DNA of 64,000 nt, taken from positions 7,275,001 to 7,339,000 of the forward strand of contig NZ_CP022221.1 of the NCBI RefSeq assembly GCF_004114935.1. The letters run 5' to 3'. Both the position numbers and the translations under genes were made by a program. Below, piece after piece: positions 1-7,960 of the stretch. The first letter of the stretch is position 1. Each line of letters opens with the position of its first letter. Under the pieces are notes generated by a model, which saw nothing but the letters and a program-made list of their open reading frames with translations, made no database searches and was not told the DNA's origin. Origin of the DNA: Bradyrhizobium zhanjiangense. Lineage in GTDB: Bacteria > Pseudomonadota > Alphaproteobacteria > Rhizobiales > Xanthobacteraceae.

Positions 1-20
1 TCGCGCCCTGCGCTGCTAGT

Positions 21-132
21 CCCTCATCCTGAGGAGCCGCGAAGCGGCGTCTCGAAGGATGAAGAGCCCGGCTGCAACAGCGTGGGCCTCTATGGTTCGA
101 GACGGCGCTGCGCGCCTCCCCACCATGAGGGT
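21..132. repeat. Palindromic intergenic repeat, 'CCTCATCCTGAGGAG' family
   Basis: Imperfect inverted repeat whose left arm reads CCCTCATCCTGAGGAGCC and whose right arm ends near CACCATGAGGGT. A shorter relative lies at 60034-60081. It is intergenic and noncoding. The rest of bases 1-277 shows no gene, only the upstream region of the small ORF at 278. Confidence 0.7.
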
Positions 133-277
133 TTGGCGGTAGCTGGAACTCTGTCATCGATTTTGTTCACAGCCGTTAACCGTTCTTAAAGATGTGGCCT
201 AGCGGTCGTTAACGCCCGTGCTACACCTCTCGCACAGCGCATCGCCGTGGATCGCGCCCCAGCCCTGATCGAGTTTC

Positions 278-544
278 ATGAGCCAGCCGATTTCCTACGC
301 CCCCGCCCGCGCGCCACTGCCCGATCACGAGCAGAAGCAGGCCGCACTGAGCTATCTCAATGAGGCATGGGCCGAGGCGCGCCATGAAGGTGTCGACGGC
401 GACTGCCTTGCGCAGGCGAGCCTGTTCGCGGCCTTTGCCGAACTCGTCGGCACCTACGGCGAGGACGCGGTGGCGAAATTCGTCGAGGGCTTTCCCGGCC
501 GTATCCGCAACGGTGAATTCTCGGTCAGCCTCTCCAGGCAATAA
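278..544 (+). CDS. Small conserved-looking hypothetical protein
   Basis: An 88-residue soluble protein that I do not recognise. It has no signal peptide, membrane segment or cysteine cluster. It is mostly helical in composition, with an alanine- and glutamate-rich middle (an AELVGTYGEDAVAKFVEGF stretch near residues 55-74) ending in a short basic/serine tail. Codon use has the strong GC3 bias of the neighbouring genes, which supports real coding. The start is an ATG with only a weak purine tract upstream. The opposite-strand and +1-frame ORFs over it look like shadows. No function is proposed. Confidence 0.65.
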   Translation: MSQPISYAPARAPLPDHEQKQAALSYLNEAWAEARHEGVDGDCLAQASLFAAFAELVGTYGEDAVAKFVEGFPGRIRNGEFSVSLSRQ

Positions 545-689
545 CCGTTTTCGAAAAATGACCCCGCCACGGGACGGGGCCAGTTCACGGATGAATGACT
601 TTGCGAAGTGCTCGCGAAGTCTGCCGCGATTTATCGCATGGAAGCGATTGAACGCGGACAAGCATTAGTCTGGCGATGACCGGGAGACG

Positions 690-708
690 TTCCCGATGCG
701 ATCGGGAA
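690..708 (-). terminator. Hairpin downstream of the cupredoxin gene
   Basis: Perfect 8-bp inverted repeat (TTCCCGAT / ATCGGGAA) with a GCG loop, 14 bases beyond the cupredoxin stop codon. There is no U-run, so it is a weak terminator or a 3'-end stabilising stem rather than a classic intrinsic terminator. Confidence 0.4.
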
Positions 709-722
709 TGCACGCCCAGGGA

Positions 723-1043
723 TCAGGGCTCGACTTTCAGAGTCGCCTTCATATTGGGATGATAGCGACAGTAGTAGCCGACCGTTCCCGCCTTCTTCAA
801 AACGAACGTCGCTGACTTCTTCGGCAGCAGAGGAACGTCGAAATCGCCATTGGTCGCGGTGGCGGTGTGGGCGAAGATGTCCTTGTTGATCCACTCAACG
901 GTGTCGCCGACCTTGGCCGAGATTTCGGCCGGCGAGATCACGAGATTGTCCATCGTGATTTGAATGGTCGCCGCACGTGCCGGGACGACCACTGACAGGA
1001 CCATGACCGCAAGCGCGATCGAGGCGAGGCGTCCCGGCTTCAT
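723..1043 (-). CDS. Periplasmic cupredoxin (amicyanin/plastocyanin-like)
   Basis: Small blue-copper-type protein of 106 residues with an N-terminal signal peptide (about residues 1-24, ending ARA). The type 1 copper ligands are visible: His59 (in FAHTA) and the C-terminal Cys92, His95 and Met98 (YYCRYHPNM). It probably carries electrons or binds copper in the periplasm; the partner is unknown. It lies 9 bp downstream of the DUF4142 gene and in the same direction as the ECF sigma gene, so the three probably form one stress-responsive unit. Its short length matches single-domain amicyanin-like proteins. Confidence 0.85.
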   Translation of the reverse strand: MKPGRLASIALAVMVLSVVVPARAATIQITMDNLVISPAEISAKVGDTVEWINKDIFAHTATATNGDFDVPLLPKKSATFVLKKAGTVGYYCRYHPNMKATLKVEP

Positions 1044-1052
1044 CGCACCCTC

Positions 1053-1586
1053 CTATTTCAGCTCGGCCGCGACGTGCTCGGCGTGCTGCTGATGGCCCTG
1101 GAAGATCTTCAGGCCGGTCTGCAACAGGCTCTTCAGCTCGTTATTGCTCGCGGACGGAATGAGCTGGGTCTCGAGCGCGCTATTGACCGCCTTGTGGTAG
1201 GCGACCTCGTTCTGGACATAGGCCTTGTCGAAGGCGGCGCCGCTCAGCTTGTCGAGCTCAGCCATCTTGTCACTCGCCTGCTTCGACAGCGCCCGGCTGG
1301 TGTCGTTATCTTCAGGCGTGACGTTCAGCTTTTTGACCAGCGCGAGCGCCTGCTTGTTGACCGCCTCGTGGTCGCGCAGCATGTCCTCGGCGAAGGCCTT
1401 GACGTCCTTGTTCTTGGCTTTCTTCTGCGCCTGCTTGGCCGCGCTGATGTCGATCACGCCCGCGGTGTAGGCGATATGGGCGATCTGCGGATCGGTGGGC
1501 TTGTCGGCTGCGCGAGCGCCCTGCAGCAGCGCAGGACTCGACAGCAGGACGGCTGCGGCGATCGCCGCGCTCGATCGGAAGAACAT
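1053..1586 (-). CDS. DUF4142 exported protein
   Basis: A 177-residue protein with a signal peptide (residues 1-26, ending GARAAD) followed by a helical DUF4142 domain, a predicted ferritin-like four-helix bundle. Family-typical features are an MLRDHEAVN stretch and a C-terminal QGHQQHAEHVAAEL helix rich in His and Gln. Its biochemical role is not established; such genes often sit beside ECF sigma factors. The start has a good AGGAG Shine-Dalgarno 9 bases upstream. A promoter-like GGGAAC-N17-ATCCA element lies about 60-85 bp upstream and matches one in front of the sigma gene. Confidence 0.85.
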   Translation of the reverse strand: MFFRSSAAIAAAVLLSSPALLQGARAADKPTDPQIAHIAYTAGVIDISAAKQAQKKAKNKDVKAFAEDMLRDHEAVNKQALALVKKLNVTPEDNDTSRALSKQASDKMAELDKLSGAAFDKAYVQNEVAYHKAVNSALETQLIPSASNNELKSLLQTGLKIFQGHQQHAEHVAAELK

Positions 1587-1642
1587 GGCTTGATACTCCT
1601 GTGGTGCCGGACGTTTGGGCCGGCGCGTTGCTTCACAGGAGT

Positions 1643-1670
1643 TGGATGGGCATTTCGCGCAAACGTTCCC
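1643..1670 (-). promoter_or_regulatory. Putative ECF sigma promoter for the DUF4142-cupredoxin genes
   Basis: On the minus strand, GGGAAC (1670-1665), a 17-base spacer, then ATCCA (1647-1643). The same two boxes with the same spacing precede the sigma gene at 2431-2404. GGAAC is the common -35 core of ECF-type promoters. The predicted transcription start is near 1636, giving a leader of about 50 nt. Confidence 0.6.
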
Positions 1671-1677
1671 GAAAACT

Positions 1678-2367
1678 TTAGCTGCCGAAGCCGAGCCGCT
1701 TCAGCACTGCTTCAGTCAAGCGCTCACAGCGCCACCCGGCGAACGGGAACGCATCCATCACCACCGGGCCGATCTCCTTCTCGACGTTCTCGCGCAGCAT
1801 GGTGCGGGCGCGGTGCAGCCGCGTCTTCACGGTCTCAGGCTTGACGGCGAGCAGATCGGCGGTCTCCTCGATACTCATGCCTTCCATGACCCGGGCGACG
1901 AACACCATGCGGAAGACATCCGGCAACTCGTCGATGGCGCGTTCGACGACGCGCTGGATTTCACGTTGGGCCATTGTCCTTTCCGGATCACCTGCGGGAG
2001 AAACGGGAAACTTGATGATCTGCGCGTCGAGCGCGGCATCTGGTATCGCGCCAAGTTCGACATCGGGCTTTCGGCTGCGCACCCGGCCGAGCGCCTCGTT
2101 GATGGCGATGCGCGACAGCCAGGTCGACAACCCGGCCTCGCCCCGGAAGCCATCGAGACGGGTGAACGCGCGGACGTAGGTTTCCTGCACCACGTCCTCG
2201 GCTTCGCTGTCGCTGCGCAGGATTCCGCGCGCGAGGCGATAGAGCCTGCGGTTGTTGGCCTGCATGATCTCGCGCAAGGCGGCTTCGTCTCGGCCCCGCG
2301 CCCGGTCGATCAGCTCGGCTTCCAATGTCCTGGCGCCGGCGGACAGGCCGGCTGCGGTCCGTTGCAT
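1678..2367 (-). CDS. ECF-family RNA polymerase sigma factor
   Basis: A 229-residue sigma-70 family factor with region 2 (about residues 25-100, including SEAEDVVQETYVRAF and a TWLSRIAINEALGR helix) and region 4 (about 140-200, with an IEETADLLAVKPETVKTRLH helix-turn-helix). The tail has a conserved-looking AGWRCERL motif. ATGs upstream would extend the protein, but a promoter-like GGGAAC-N17-ATCCA abuts the ATG at 2403. Transcription would then start inside that longer version, so I place the start at 2367, where an AGG lies 8 bases upstream. No anti-sigma gene is adjacent; the downstream genes encode DUF4142 and cupredoxin proteins. Confidence 0.85.
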   Translation of the reverse strand: MQRTAAGLSAGARTLEAELIDRARGRDEAALREIMQANNRRLYRLARGILRSDSEAEDVVQETYVRAFTRLDGFRGEAGLSTWLSRIAINEALGRVRSRKPDVELGAIPDAALDAQIIKFPVSPAGDPERTMAQREIQRVVERAIDELPDVFRMVFVARVMEGMSIEETADLLAVKPETVKTRLHRARTMLRENVEKEIGPVVMDAFPFAGWRCERLTEAVLKRLGFGS

Positions 2368-2403
2368 GGCTGTTACCTGCTTGTTTCGCTTCGTTCCGGA
2401 CAT

Positions 2404-2431
2404 TGGATGCAGGCCCAAACGAAAGGTTCCC
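2404..2431 (-). promoter_or_regulatory. Putative autoregulatory ECF promoter of the sigma gene
   Basis: GGGAAC (2431-2426), exactly 17 bases, then ATCCA (2408-2404) on the minus strand. This matches the element at 1670-1643 in both boxes and in spacing, while the spacers differ. It implies a transcription start near 2396 and a leader of about 30 nt before the ATG at 2367. Confidence 0.6.
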
Positions 2432-2449
2432 AACATTCTTACTCGGGGC

Positions 2450-2607
2450 TCCGACCCGGAGGGGGAGGGTCGCTTCGCATGGAGCAAAGCGCAATGCGAA
2501 GCGGGGTGGGGTGATCTCTCCAAACGGGCACTGCCAATGGCGAAAGACTGTCACCCCACCCCGCTCGCGCTGCGCGCGACCGACCCTCCCCCTCCAGGGG
2601 AGGGTAA
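2450..2607. repeat. Palindromic intergenic repeat, 'GGGGAGGGTCG' family
   Basis: Inverted repeat of about 158 bp. The left part has GGAGGGGGAGGGTCG then GCGGGGTGGGGTGA; the right part has the complements (TCACCCCACCCC, GACCCTCCCCCTCC). It fills the gap between the sigma promoter and the sulfurtransferase stop. It is noncoding despite ORFs running through it. Confidence 0.75.
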
Positions 2608-2616
2608 GTAAGCACC

Positions 2617-3480
2617 CTAATCCGTCTCGATCGGCAGCGCCGGATCCCGCGCCCATTCGCCCATGGAGGCGTCATAGAGCGTGAGCTTATCGTAGCCGAG
2701 CTGCGTCAGCATGAGCAGGTCGATCGTCGCCGAGATGCCGCCGCCGCAATACAGGATCACATTCTTGTCGCGCGTAACGCCTTGGGCCGTGAATTTGGCC
2801 TCGGCATCGGCCAGTGTCGTCAGCGTTTTGTCGGCATTGGTGAGCGACGCCGCCGGGACGTTGACGCTGCCCGGCACACGGCCGGGCCGGCCGTAGCGGC
2901 TCGGCTCGAGACCCTGATGAAATTGCGGACCGAGCGCGTTGAGGATCACCGTCGCGGGATCGCCGATCCGGGCCTTCACAGTATCCTTGTCGACGAAGAA
3001 GGCTCGGCGCGGGGCGGCCTTGAACGTGGTTGCCGGATAGCCCTTCGGCGCACCTCTCTCGACCGGGCGCCCCTCGTCCTTCCATTTGTCGAAACCGCCG
3101 TCGAGCACACGCGCATCGACGCCGAGCGAGCGCAGCATCCACCAGAACCGCGTCGACCACATCATCGTGCCGATGCTGTAGAGCACGATGGTCTTGGACG
3201 CATCGAGGCCGTGCCGGCCGAAGGCAGCCTCCAACTGGGCCACATCGGGCATCATGAAAAACTGTTGCGACGAGGTGTCGGAGAACTCGCCCTGCAGGTC
3301 GAGGAAATCGGCGCCGGGAATGTGGCCGGCCGCAAACGTCTTGTCGCCGGGCACCGCACGATACGGCACATCGCTGCCCGGCGGCACCGGCTCGTTGTAG
3401 GTCGTGCAGTCGTAGAGGCGGAGATTATGATCGCCGAGCAGGCCTGCGAGTTGCTCAGTGGTGATGAGCGGTTGAGTCAT
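2617..3480 (-). CDS. sseA: Sulfurtransferase (two-domain rhodanese/mercaptopyruvate type)
   Basis: A 287-residue protein with two tandem rhodanese domains. The inactive N-terminal domain contains AGHIPGADFLDL. The C-terminal domain carries the active-site Cys245 in a CGGGISAT loop, close to the CGSGVTA loop of 3-mercaptopyruvate sulfurtransferases. It transfers a sulfane sulfur from a thiol donor to cyanide or another acceptor in the cytoplasm. The start at 3480 is preferred over 3495 because GGGAGAG sits 5 bases upstream of it, inside the longer reading. It is monocistronic between repeats. Whether thiosulfate or mercaptopyruvate is the substrate cannot be settled by eye. Confidence 0.85.
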   Translation of the reverse strand: MTQPLITTEQLAGLLGDHNLRLYDCTTYNEPVPPGSDVPYRAVPGDKTFAAGHIPGADFLDLQGEFSDTSSQQFFMMPDVAQLEAAFGRHGLDASKTIVLYSIGTMMWSTRFWWMLRSLGVDARVLDGGFDKWKDEGRPVERGAPKGYPATTFKAAPRRAFFVDKDTVKARIGDPATVILNALGPQFHQGLEPSRYGRPGRVPGSVNVPAASLTNADKTLTTLADAEAKFTAQGVTRDKNVILYCGGGISATIDLLMLTQLGYDKLTLYDASMGEWARDPALPIETD

Positions 3481-3506
3481 AGAATGCTCTCCCATGCTTC
3501 CTCAAT

Positions 3507-3648
3507 GTCGTCCCGGCGAAGGCCGGGACCCATACCGCGTGACCTATCGGTGAACGGAGGTATTCGTACCGAGAGAAGGCCCAGCAACGACTAGTCTCCG
3601 CCAAACGTCTCCCTGTGGTTATGGGTCCCGGCCTTCGCCGGGACGACA
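3507..3648. repeat. Palindromic repeat, 'GTCGTCCCGGCGAAGGCCGGGACCCAT' family, copy 1
   Basis: Outer arms GTCGTCCCGGCGAAGGCC and their complement around 3622-3648 enclose about 90 bp of variable sequence. Each arm is itself a hairpin. Other copies lie at 7238-7359 and 22911-23054. Confidence 0.85.
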
Positions 3649-3664
3649 CCGAGTGTGGAGCGGC

Positions 3665-4999
3665 CTACGCCTTCAGCGTCTCCAGAAACCGCACCGGCTC
3701 GCCTAGCGAGGCCGTCACCAACTCGCCCTGCCACATCACGCGGCGGCCGCGGATGAAGGTGCCGACGGGCCATCCGGTGACGCGGACGCCGTCATAGGGG
3801 GTCCAGCCGGCTTTGGATGCCACCCATTTGTTGGTGATGGTCTCGCTGCGCTTCAGGTCGACGATGGTGAAGTCGGCGTCGTAGCCGGCGGCGATGCGGC
3901 CCTTGCAGGCCATGTTGTAGACGCGCGCGGGGCCGGCGCTGGTGAGATCGACGAACCGTGCCAGTGACAGCCGGCCGGCACTGACGTGATCGAGCATGAT
4001 CGGCACCAGCGTCTGCACGCCGGTCATGCCGGAGGGCGAGGCCGGATAGGTCTTCTGCTTCTCGTCCAGCGCATGCGGGGCGTGGTCGGAGCCGAGCACG
4101 TCGATGATGCCCTGCTCGATGCCACGCCAGATTCCGGCGCGATGTTCGGCGCCGCGCACCGGCGGATTCATCTGCGCCAGCGTGCCGAGCCGCTCGTAGC
4201 ATTCGGGCGCGGCCAGCGTGAGATGATGCGGCGTTGCTTCGCAGGAGGCGACGTCCTTGTGGTCGCGCAGGAACTCGATCTCTTCCTTGGTCGAGATGTG
4301 CAGCACATGGATGCGCTTGCCCGTCTCATGCGCGAGCTTGACCAGGCGCTGTGTCGCCATCAGCGCCGCGGTCTCGTCGCGCCAGACCGGATGCGACCGC
4401 GCATCGCCCTCGATGCGCAGCGATTTGCGGTCGTTGAGGCGGTACTCGTCCTCGGCGTGGAACGCGGCGCGGCGGCGGATGACCTGGAAGATGCGCCGCA
4501 GGCTCTCGTCGTCCTCCACCAGCAGCGCGCCGGTCGAGGAGCCAATGAACACCTTGACGCCGGCGCAGCCCGGCGCGCGCTCCAGCACCGGCAGATCCTG
4601 CACATTCTCGCGGGTGCCGCCGATGAAAAAGGCGAAATCGCAATGCATGCGGTGACGAGCGCGCTTCACCTTGTCGGTGAATTCGGCTTCCGTCACCGTG
4701 AGGGGCGAGGTGTTCGGCATCTCGAACACGGCGGTGACGCCGCCCATCACGGCGCTGCGCGAGCCGGTCTCGAGGTCTTCCTTGTGCGTCAGCCCGGGCT
4801 CGCGGAAATGCACCTGCGTATCCATCACGCCGGGCAGGATGTGCAGGCCCTTGCAGTCGATCACCTCCGCGGCGCTGGCTTGTGACAGCGCGCCGATCTC
4901 GGCGATGCGGCCACCCGTGATGCCGATATCGCGCAGGCCCTCGCCGTCCTGGTTGACCACGGTGCCGCCTTTGAGGATCACGTCGAAACGCTGAGTCAT
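3665..4999 (-). CDS. pyrC: Dihydroorotase-like amidohydrolase (PyrC class I), altered HxH motif
   Basis: A 444-residue cyclic amidohydrolase. The class I dihydroorotase landmarks are visible: REPGLTHKED near residue 66, HVLHIST, ATPHHLTLA and GSDHAPH. Dihydroorotase converts carbamoyl-aspartate to dihydroorotate in pyrimidine synthesis. The first metal-binding motif reads D60-T-Q-V-H64, so the first histidine of the usual DxHxH is a glutamine (codon CAG, read directly). It could be a catalytically altered dihydroorotase paralog or another hydrolase of the family. The start at 4999 has GAGAGG upstream; the ATG at 5077 has no family support. It stands alone and diverges from ygfZ, with no other pyr gene nearby. 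Confidence 0.8.
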   Translation of the reverse strand: MTQRFDVILKGGTVVNQDGEGLRDIGITGGRIAEIGALSQASAAEVIDCKGLHILPGVMDTQVHFREPGLTHKEDLETGSRSAVMGGVTAVFEMPNTSPLTVTEAEFTDKVKRARHRMHCDFAFFIGGTRENVQDLPVLERAPGCAGVKVFIGSSTGALLVEDDESLRRIFQVIRRRAAFHAEDEYRLNDRKSLRIEGDARSHPVWRDETAALMATQRLVKLAHETGKRIHVLHISTKEEIEFLRDHKDVASCEATPHHLTLAAPECYERLGTLAQMNPPVRGAEHRAGIWRGIEQGIIDVLGSDHAPHALDEKQKTYPASPSGMTGVQTLVPIMLDHVSAGRLSLARFVDLTSAGPARVYNMACKGRIAAGYDADFTIVDLKRSETITNKWVASKAGWTPYDGVRVTGWPVGTFIRGRRVMWQGELVTASLGEPVRFLETLKA

Positions 5000-5095
5000 G
5001 GGGCCTCTCTCATCCCCAAGCGCAGGGCTCGAGGTCTTGTCGTTTTTGCCTTGCGGGCTTACGTTCCGGAGCAACATGTCGCAAGAGATTTTCGC

Positions 5096-5977
5096 ATGAA
5101 ATCAGCGTTTCTTCCCGACCGGGGCGTGGTCAAGGTCGCGGGCGAGGATGCGCGCAACTTCCTCAACGGCCTCGTCACCACCGATGTCGACAGGCTCAAG
5201 CCGGGCTTGGGGCGATTCGGCGCGCTGCTGACGCCGCAGGGCAAGATCATCGTCGATTTCCTCATCACGGAGGTGCCCGCCGGCCATGGCGGCGGGTTCC
5301 TGATCGATTGCCCGAAAGCGCTGGCCGAGGGCCTCGCCACCAAGCTGAAATTCTACAAGCTGCGCGCCAAGGTCACGGTGGAAAACCTCTCCGATGCTCT
5401 GGGTGTGCTCGCAGCCTGGGACGGCCAGCCTGCCGCTCAGCCCGACCTCGGCTTCGCCGATCCACGCCACAATGAGCTCGGCTATCGCATCCTGATCCCC
5501 GAGGATCTCAAGCAGAAGCTGTCCGATCTCATCGGCGCCGAGCTGGTCGATGCCGCCGAATACGAGGCTCACCGCATCGCGCTCGGCGTGCCGCGCGGCG
5601 GGCTCGATTTCATGTACAGCGACGCCTTCCCGCACGAGACCAATATGGACCGGCTTGCCGGCGTCGATTTCGACAAGGGCTGCTATGTCGGCCAGGAGGT
5701 CGTCTCGCGCATGCAGCATCGCGGCACCGCGCGCACCCGCAGCGTCAAGGTGCTGCTTGAGGGACCCTCGCCCGAGATTGGTGCCACGATTCTCGCCGGC
5801 GACAAGCCGGTCGGCACCATCGGCTCGACCGCCGGCGGCAAAGGCATCGCGCTGGTGCGTGTCGACCGCGTCGCCGATGCGCTCGATGTGGGCCAGCCGC
5901 TCACAGCGGGCGGCCTCGCGCTGACGCTCGCCGAACCCGACATCGTCCGCATTCCATCGAAGCAACCCATCGCATGA
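5096..5977 (+). CDS. ygfZ: YgfZ/GcvT-fold folate-binding protein
   Basis: A 293-residue member of the YgfZ (COG0354) family. It uses tetrahydrofolate and helps assemble or repair certain iron-sulfur proteins. The hallmark motif KGCYVGQE is at residues 194-201, with the conserved cysteine. The N-terminal NFLNGLVTTDV segment and the C-terminal barrel also match. The start is the ATG at 5096, because homologs begin shortly before the LPDRG strand; the earlier in-frame start only adds sequence from the divergent promoter region. The stop overlaps the next start as ATGA, so it is translationally coupled to tag. Confidence 0.9.
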   Translation: MKSAFLPDRGVVKVAGEDARNFLNGLVTTDVDRLKPGLGRFGALLTPQGKIIVDFLITEVPAGHGGGFLIDCPKALAEGLATKLKFYKLRAKVTVENLSDALGVLAAWDGQPAAQPDLGFADPRHNELGYRILIPEDLKQKLSDLIGAELVDAAEYEAHRIALGVPRGGLDFMYSDAFPHETNMDRLAGVDFDKGCYVGQEVVSRMQHRGTARTRSVKVLLEGPSPEIGATILAGDKPVGTIGSTAGGKGIALVRVDRVADALDVGQPLTAGGLALTLAEPDIVRIPSKQPIA

Positions 5978-6600
5978 GCCGCGCTCCTCGCCTGCATCCC
6001 GACGGAAAGACCCGCTGCCCCTGGCCCGGCGAAGATCCGCTCTATGTCGCCTATCACGACACCGAATGGGGCGTACCTGAGTATGACGACCGCGCACTCT
6101 ACGAAAAGCTGATCCTCGACGGCTTCCAGGCCGGCCTCTCCTGGATCACGATCCTGCGCAAGCGCGACAATTTCCGCAAAGCCTTCGACGATTTCCAGCC
6201 GGAGAAGATCGCGCGCTACAACGACAAGAAGGTGCACGCGCTGATGAACGATGCCGGCATCGTGCGCAACAAGGCCAAGATCGACGGTACGATCCTGAGC
6301 GCAAAATCGTATCTGGAGATCATGGAGAAGGGACCGGGCTTCTCGAAGCTGTTGTGGGACTTCATGGACGGTCGCCCCAAGGTCAACAATTTCAAGACCA
6401 GCGCGAGCGTACCAGCCTCGACGCCGCTGTCGGTGCAGATCTCCAAGGAGCTGTCCTCGCGCGGCTTCAAGTTCGTCGGCCCGACCATCGTCTACGCCTT
6501 CATGCAGGCGACCGGCATGGTCAACGACCATCTGGTCGACTGCCATTGTCACGCGACCTGCGGCAAGACGCAGCGCAAGCCGCGCCTCAAGGCCAAATGA
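5974..6600 (+). CDS. tag: DNA-3-methyladenine glycosylase I
   Basis: A 208-residue Tag enzyme that removes 3-methyladenine from alkylated DNA to start base excision repair. The zinc-site pattern is present: Cys15 and His28 have the 13-residue spacing of the E. coli enzyme, and a C-terminal HLVDC supplies the H-x3-C pair. The substrate-binding region (YHDTEWGVP, FQAGLSW) is intact. It overlaps ygfZ by 4 bases and the HD-domain gene by 4 bases, so the three are read as one operon. Confidence 0.95.
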   Translation: MSRAPRLHPDGKTRCPWPGEDPLYVAYHDTEWGVPEYDDRALYEKLILDGFQAGLSWITILRKRDNFRKAFDDFQPEKIARYNDKKVHALMNDAGIVRNKAKIDGTILSAKSYLEIMEKGPGFSKLLWDFMDGRPKVNNFKTSASVPASTPLSVQISKELSSRGFKFVGPTIVYAFMQATGMVNDHLVDCHCHATCGKTQRKPRLKAK

Positions 6601-7214
6601 CAGCCGAGAAGAAGACCGCGCGCGATGCGCAGTCCCGCGCCTGGCAGCGCATGCTGTCGGGCCGGCGGCTCGATCTGCTCGATCCCTCCCCGCTCGACGT
6701 CGAGATCGCCGACATCGCGCACGGGCTGGCGCGCGTGGCCCGTTGGAACGGCCAAACCATTGGCACCCACATCTTCTCGGTCGCGCAGCATACGCTGCTG
6801 GTGGAGACCGTGATGCGGCATGAGATGCCGCGCGTCGACCAGCGCGTGCGGCTCGCAGCCCTGCTGCATGACGCACCCGAGTATGTCATCGGCGACATGA
6901 TCTCCCCGTTCAAGGCCGTGCTCGAGGGCCATTACAAAACGGTCGAGAAACGCCTGCTCAGCGCCATCCACATCCGCTTCGGGCTGCCGCCGGTGCTGCC
7001 GGAGGAGATCACGCAGGCGATCAAGGCCGCCGACCGCGGCGCGGCTTATCTGGAGGCGACCGAGCTTGCCGGTTTCAGCGAGAGCGAGGCACGGCGCCTG
7101 TTCGGCAAGGATCCCGGCCTACCCGACAGCGTCCGGCGCGACTATCTCACGCCCTGGACCGCGGCGCGGGCCGAGAAGCAGTTCCTGGAGCGGTTTGGCG
7201 CGGTGATTGCGTAG
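6597..7214 (+). CDS. HD-domain phosphohydrolase (YfbR-like)
   Basis: A 205-residue protein with an HD metal-dependent phosphohydrolase fold: THIFSVAQH (His58/His65 region), the HD pair at residues 91-92 (LLHDAPEYVIGD), and a downstream aspartate in KAADRG. This resembles the YfbR 5'-nucleotidase group, so nucleotide dephosphorylation is plausible but inferred. The ATG at 6597 overlaps the stop of tag; the longer ORF from 6354 is only the alternative frame of tag. It ends an apparent three-gene operon and is followed by a repeat. Confidence 0.85.
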   Translation: MTAEKKTARDAQSRAWQRMLSGRRLDLLDPSPLDVEIADIAHGLARVARWNGQTIGTHIFSVAQHTLLVETVMRHEMPRVDQRVRLAALLHDAPEYVIGDMISPFKAVLEGHYKTVEKRLLSAIHIRFGLPPVLPEEITQAIKAADRGAAYLEATELAGFSESEARRLFGKDPGLPDSVRRDYLTPWTAARAEKQFLERFGAVIA

Positions 7215-7237
7215 GGCAGTGGTGCCTCGATCTCTGT

Positions 7238-7359
7238 TGTCGTCCCGGCGCAGGCCGGGGACCCATACTCCGGGAAGGGGTTTTGCGAAGACTGGGAGTT
7301 GCCACCGCCTCAGTCACGCCGGCCGGTGGTTATGGGTCCCGGCCTGCGCCGGGACGACA
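7238..7359. repeat. Palindromic repeat, 'GTCGTCCCGGCG' family, copy 2
   Basis: Arms GTCGTCCCGGCGCAGGCC and its complement around 7335-7359 flank about 70 bp. It is the same family as 3507-3648 and lies just after the HD-domain gene. Confidence 0.85.
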
Positions 7360-7368
7360 ATGTGGGAT

Positions 7369-7386
7369 GCTTTGCCCACCCTACGG
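7369..7386. repeat. Half copy of the 'GTGGGCAAAGGCG' repeat
   Basis: Contains TTTGCCCACCCTACGG, the right arm of the longer repeats at 42218-42315 and 59312-59402, without the left arm. It looks like a truncated copy directly next to the preceding repeat. Confidence 0.55.
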
Positions 7387-7420
7387 CCGCTCGCTATAAT
7401 CGGCGCCAAAAAGGTCCGCC

Positions 7421-7927
7421 ATGATCCACGTCTGTTCACTCGCCGCACTTCCCGAAACCGTCCGCCTCACTGGCGCCAGCCACGTGCTGACGGTGATGGC
7501 CAATGTCGAGCAGGTGGCGCGGCCCGTGTCCGTGCTGCCAGCCAACCATCTCAAGGTGTCGATGGACGATATCACCGAGGAGATGGACGGCTTCGTCGCA
7601 CCGTCAGAGACGCATATCGAGCAGGTGTTGAATTTCGTGCGGGGCTGGGACCGCAGCGCGCCGCTGGTGGTGCATTGCTACGCCGGCATCAGCCGCTCCA
7701 CCGCCAGCGCGTTTGCAGCGGTATGCGCGCTCAATCCGAACCGCGACGAGATCGAGATCGCCAAGAAGATCCGCGCGGCCTCGCCGATCGCTTCGCCGAA
7801 CCGGCGCATCGTCGGCCTCGCCGATCGTGCATTGGGACGCAACGGCCGCATGCTGCGCGCGCTCGACGAAATGGGCCCGGGCGCGATGATGGTCGAGGGC
7901 CGCCCCTTCGTGATCGAGCTCGAATGA
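7421..7927 (+). CDS. CX5R-type (dual-specificity-like) phosphatase
   Basis: A 168-residue protein with the signature P-loop HCYAGISRS (Cys86 to Arg92, C-x5-R) of cysteine-based protein tyrosine or dual-specificity phosphatases. A likely general-acid aspartate lies near residues 49-50 (SMDD). The DSP-like fold is small and has no signal peptide, so it is cytoplasmic. The substrate is unknown; it could be a phosphoprotein or a small phospho-compound. It stands between repeats upstream of the NadQ-like gene, with no coupling to either neighbour. Confidence 0.85.
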   Translation: MIHVCSLAALPETVRLTGASHVLTVMANVEQVARPVSVLPANHLKVSMDDITEEMDGFVAPSETHIEQVLNFVRGWDRSAPLVVHCYAGISRSTASAFAAVCALNPNRDEIEIAKKIRAASPIASPNRRIVGLADRALGRNGRMLRALDEMGPGAMMVEGRPFVIELE

Positions 7928-7960
7928 GTCGGGAGCCGAATAGCAGCCGCGACGGGACTG

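Noticed and set aside
145..180. Possible EcfG-type promoter (GGAAC) before the first small gene
   Set aside because: The nearest GTT lies 15 bases after GGAAC, too close for the usual N16-17 to CGTT, and it falls beside a repeat.
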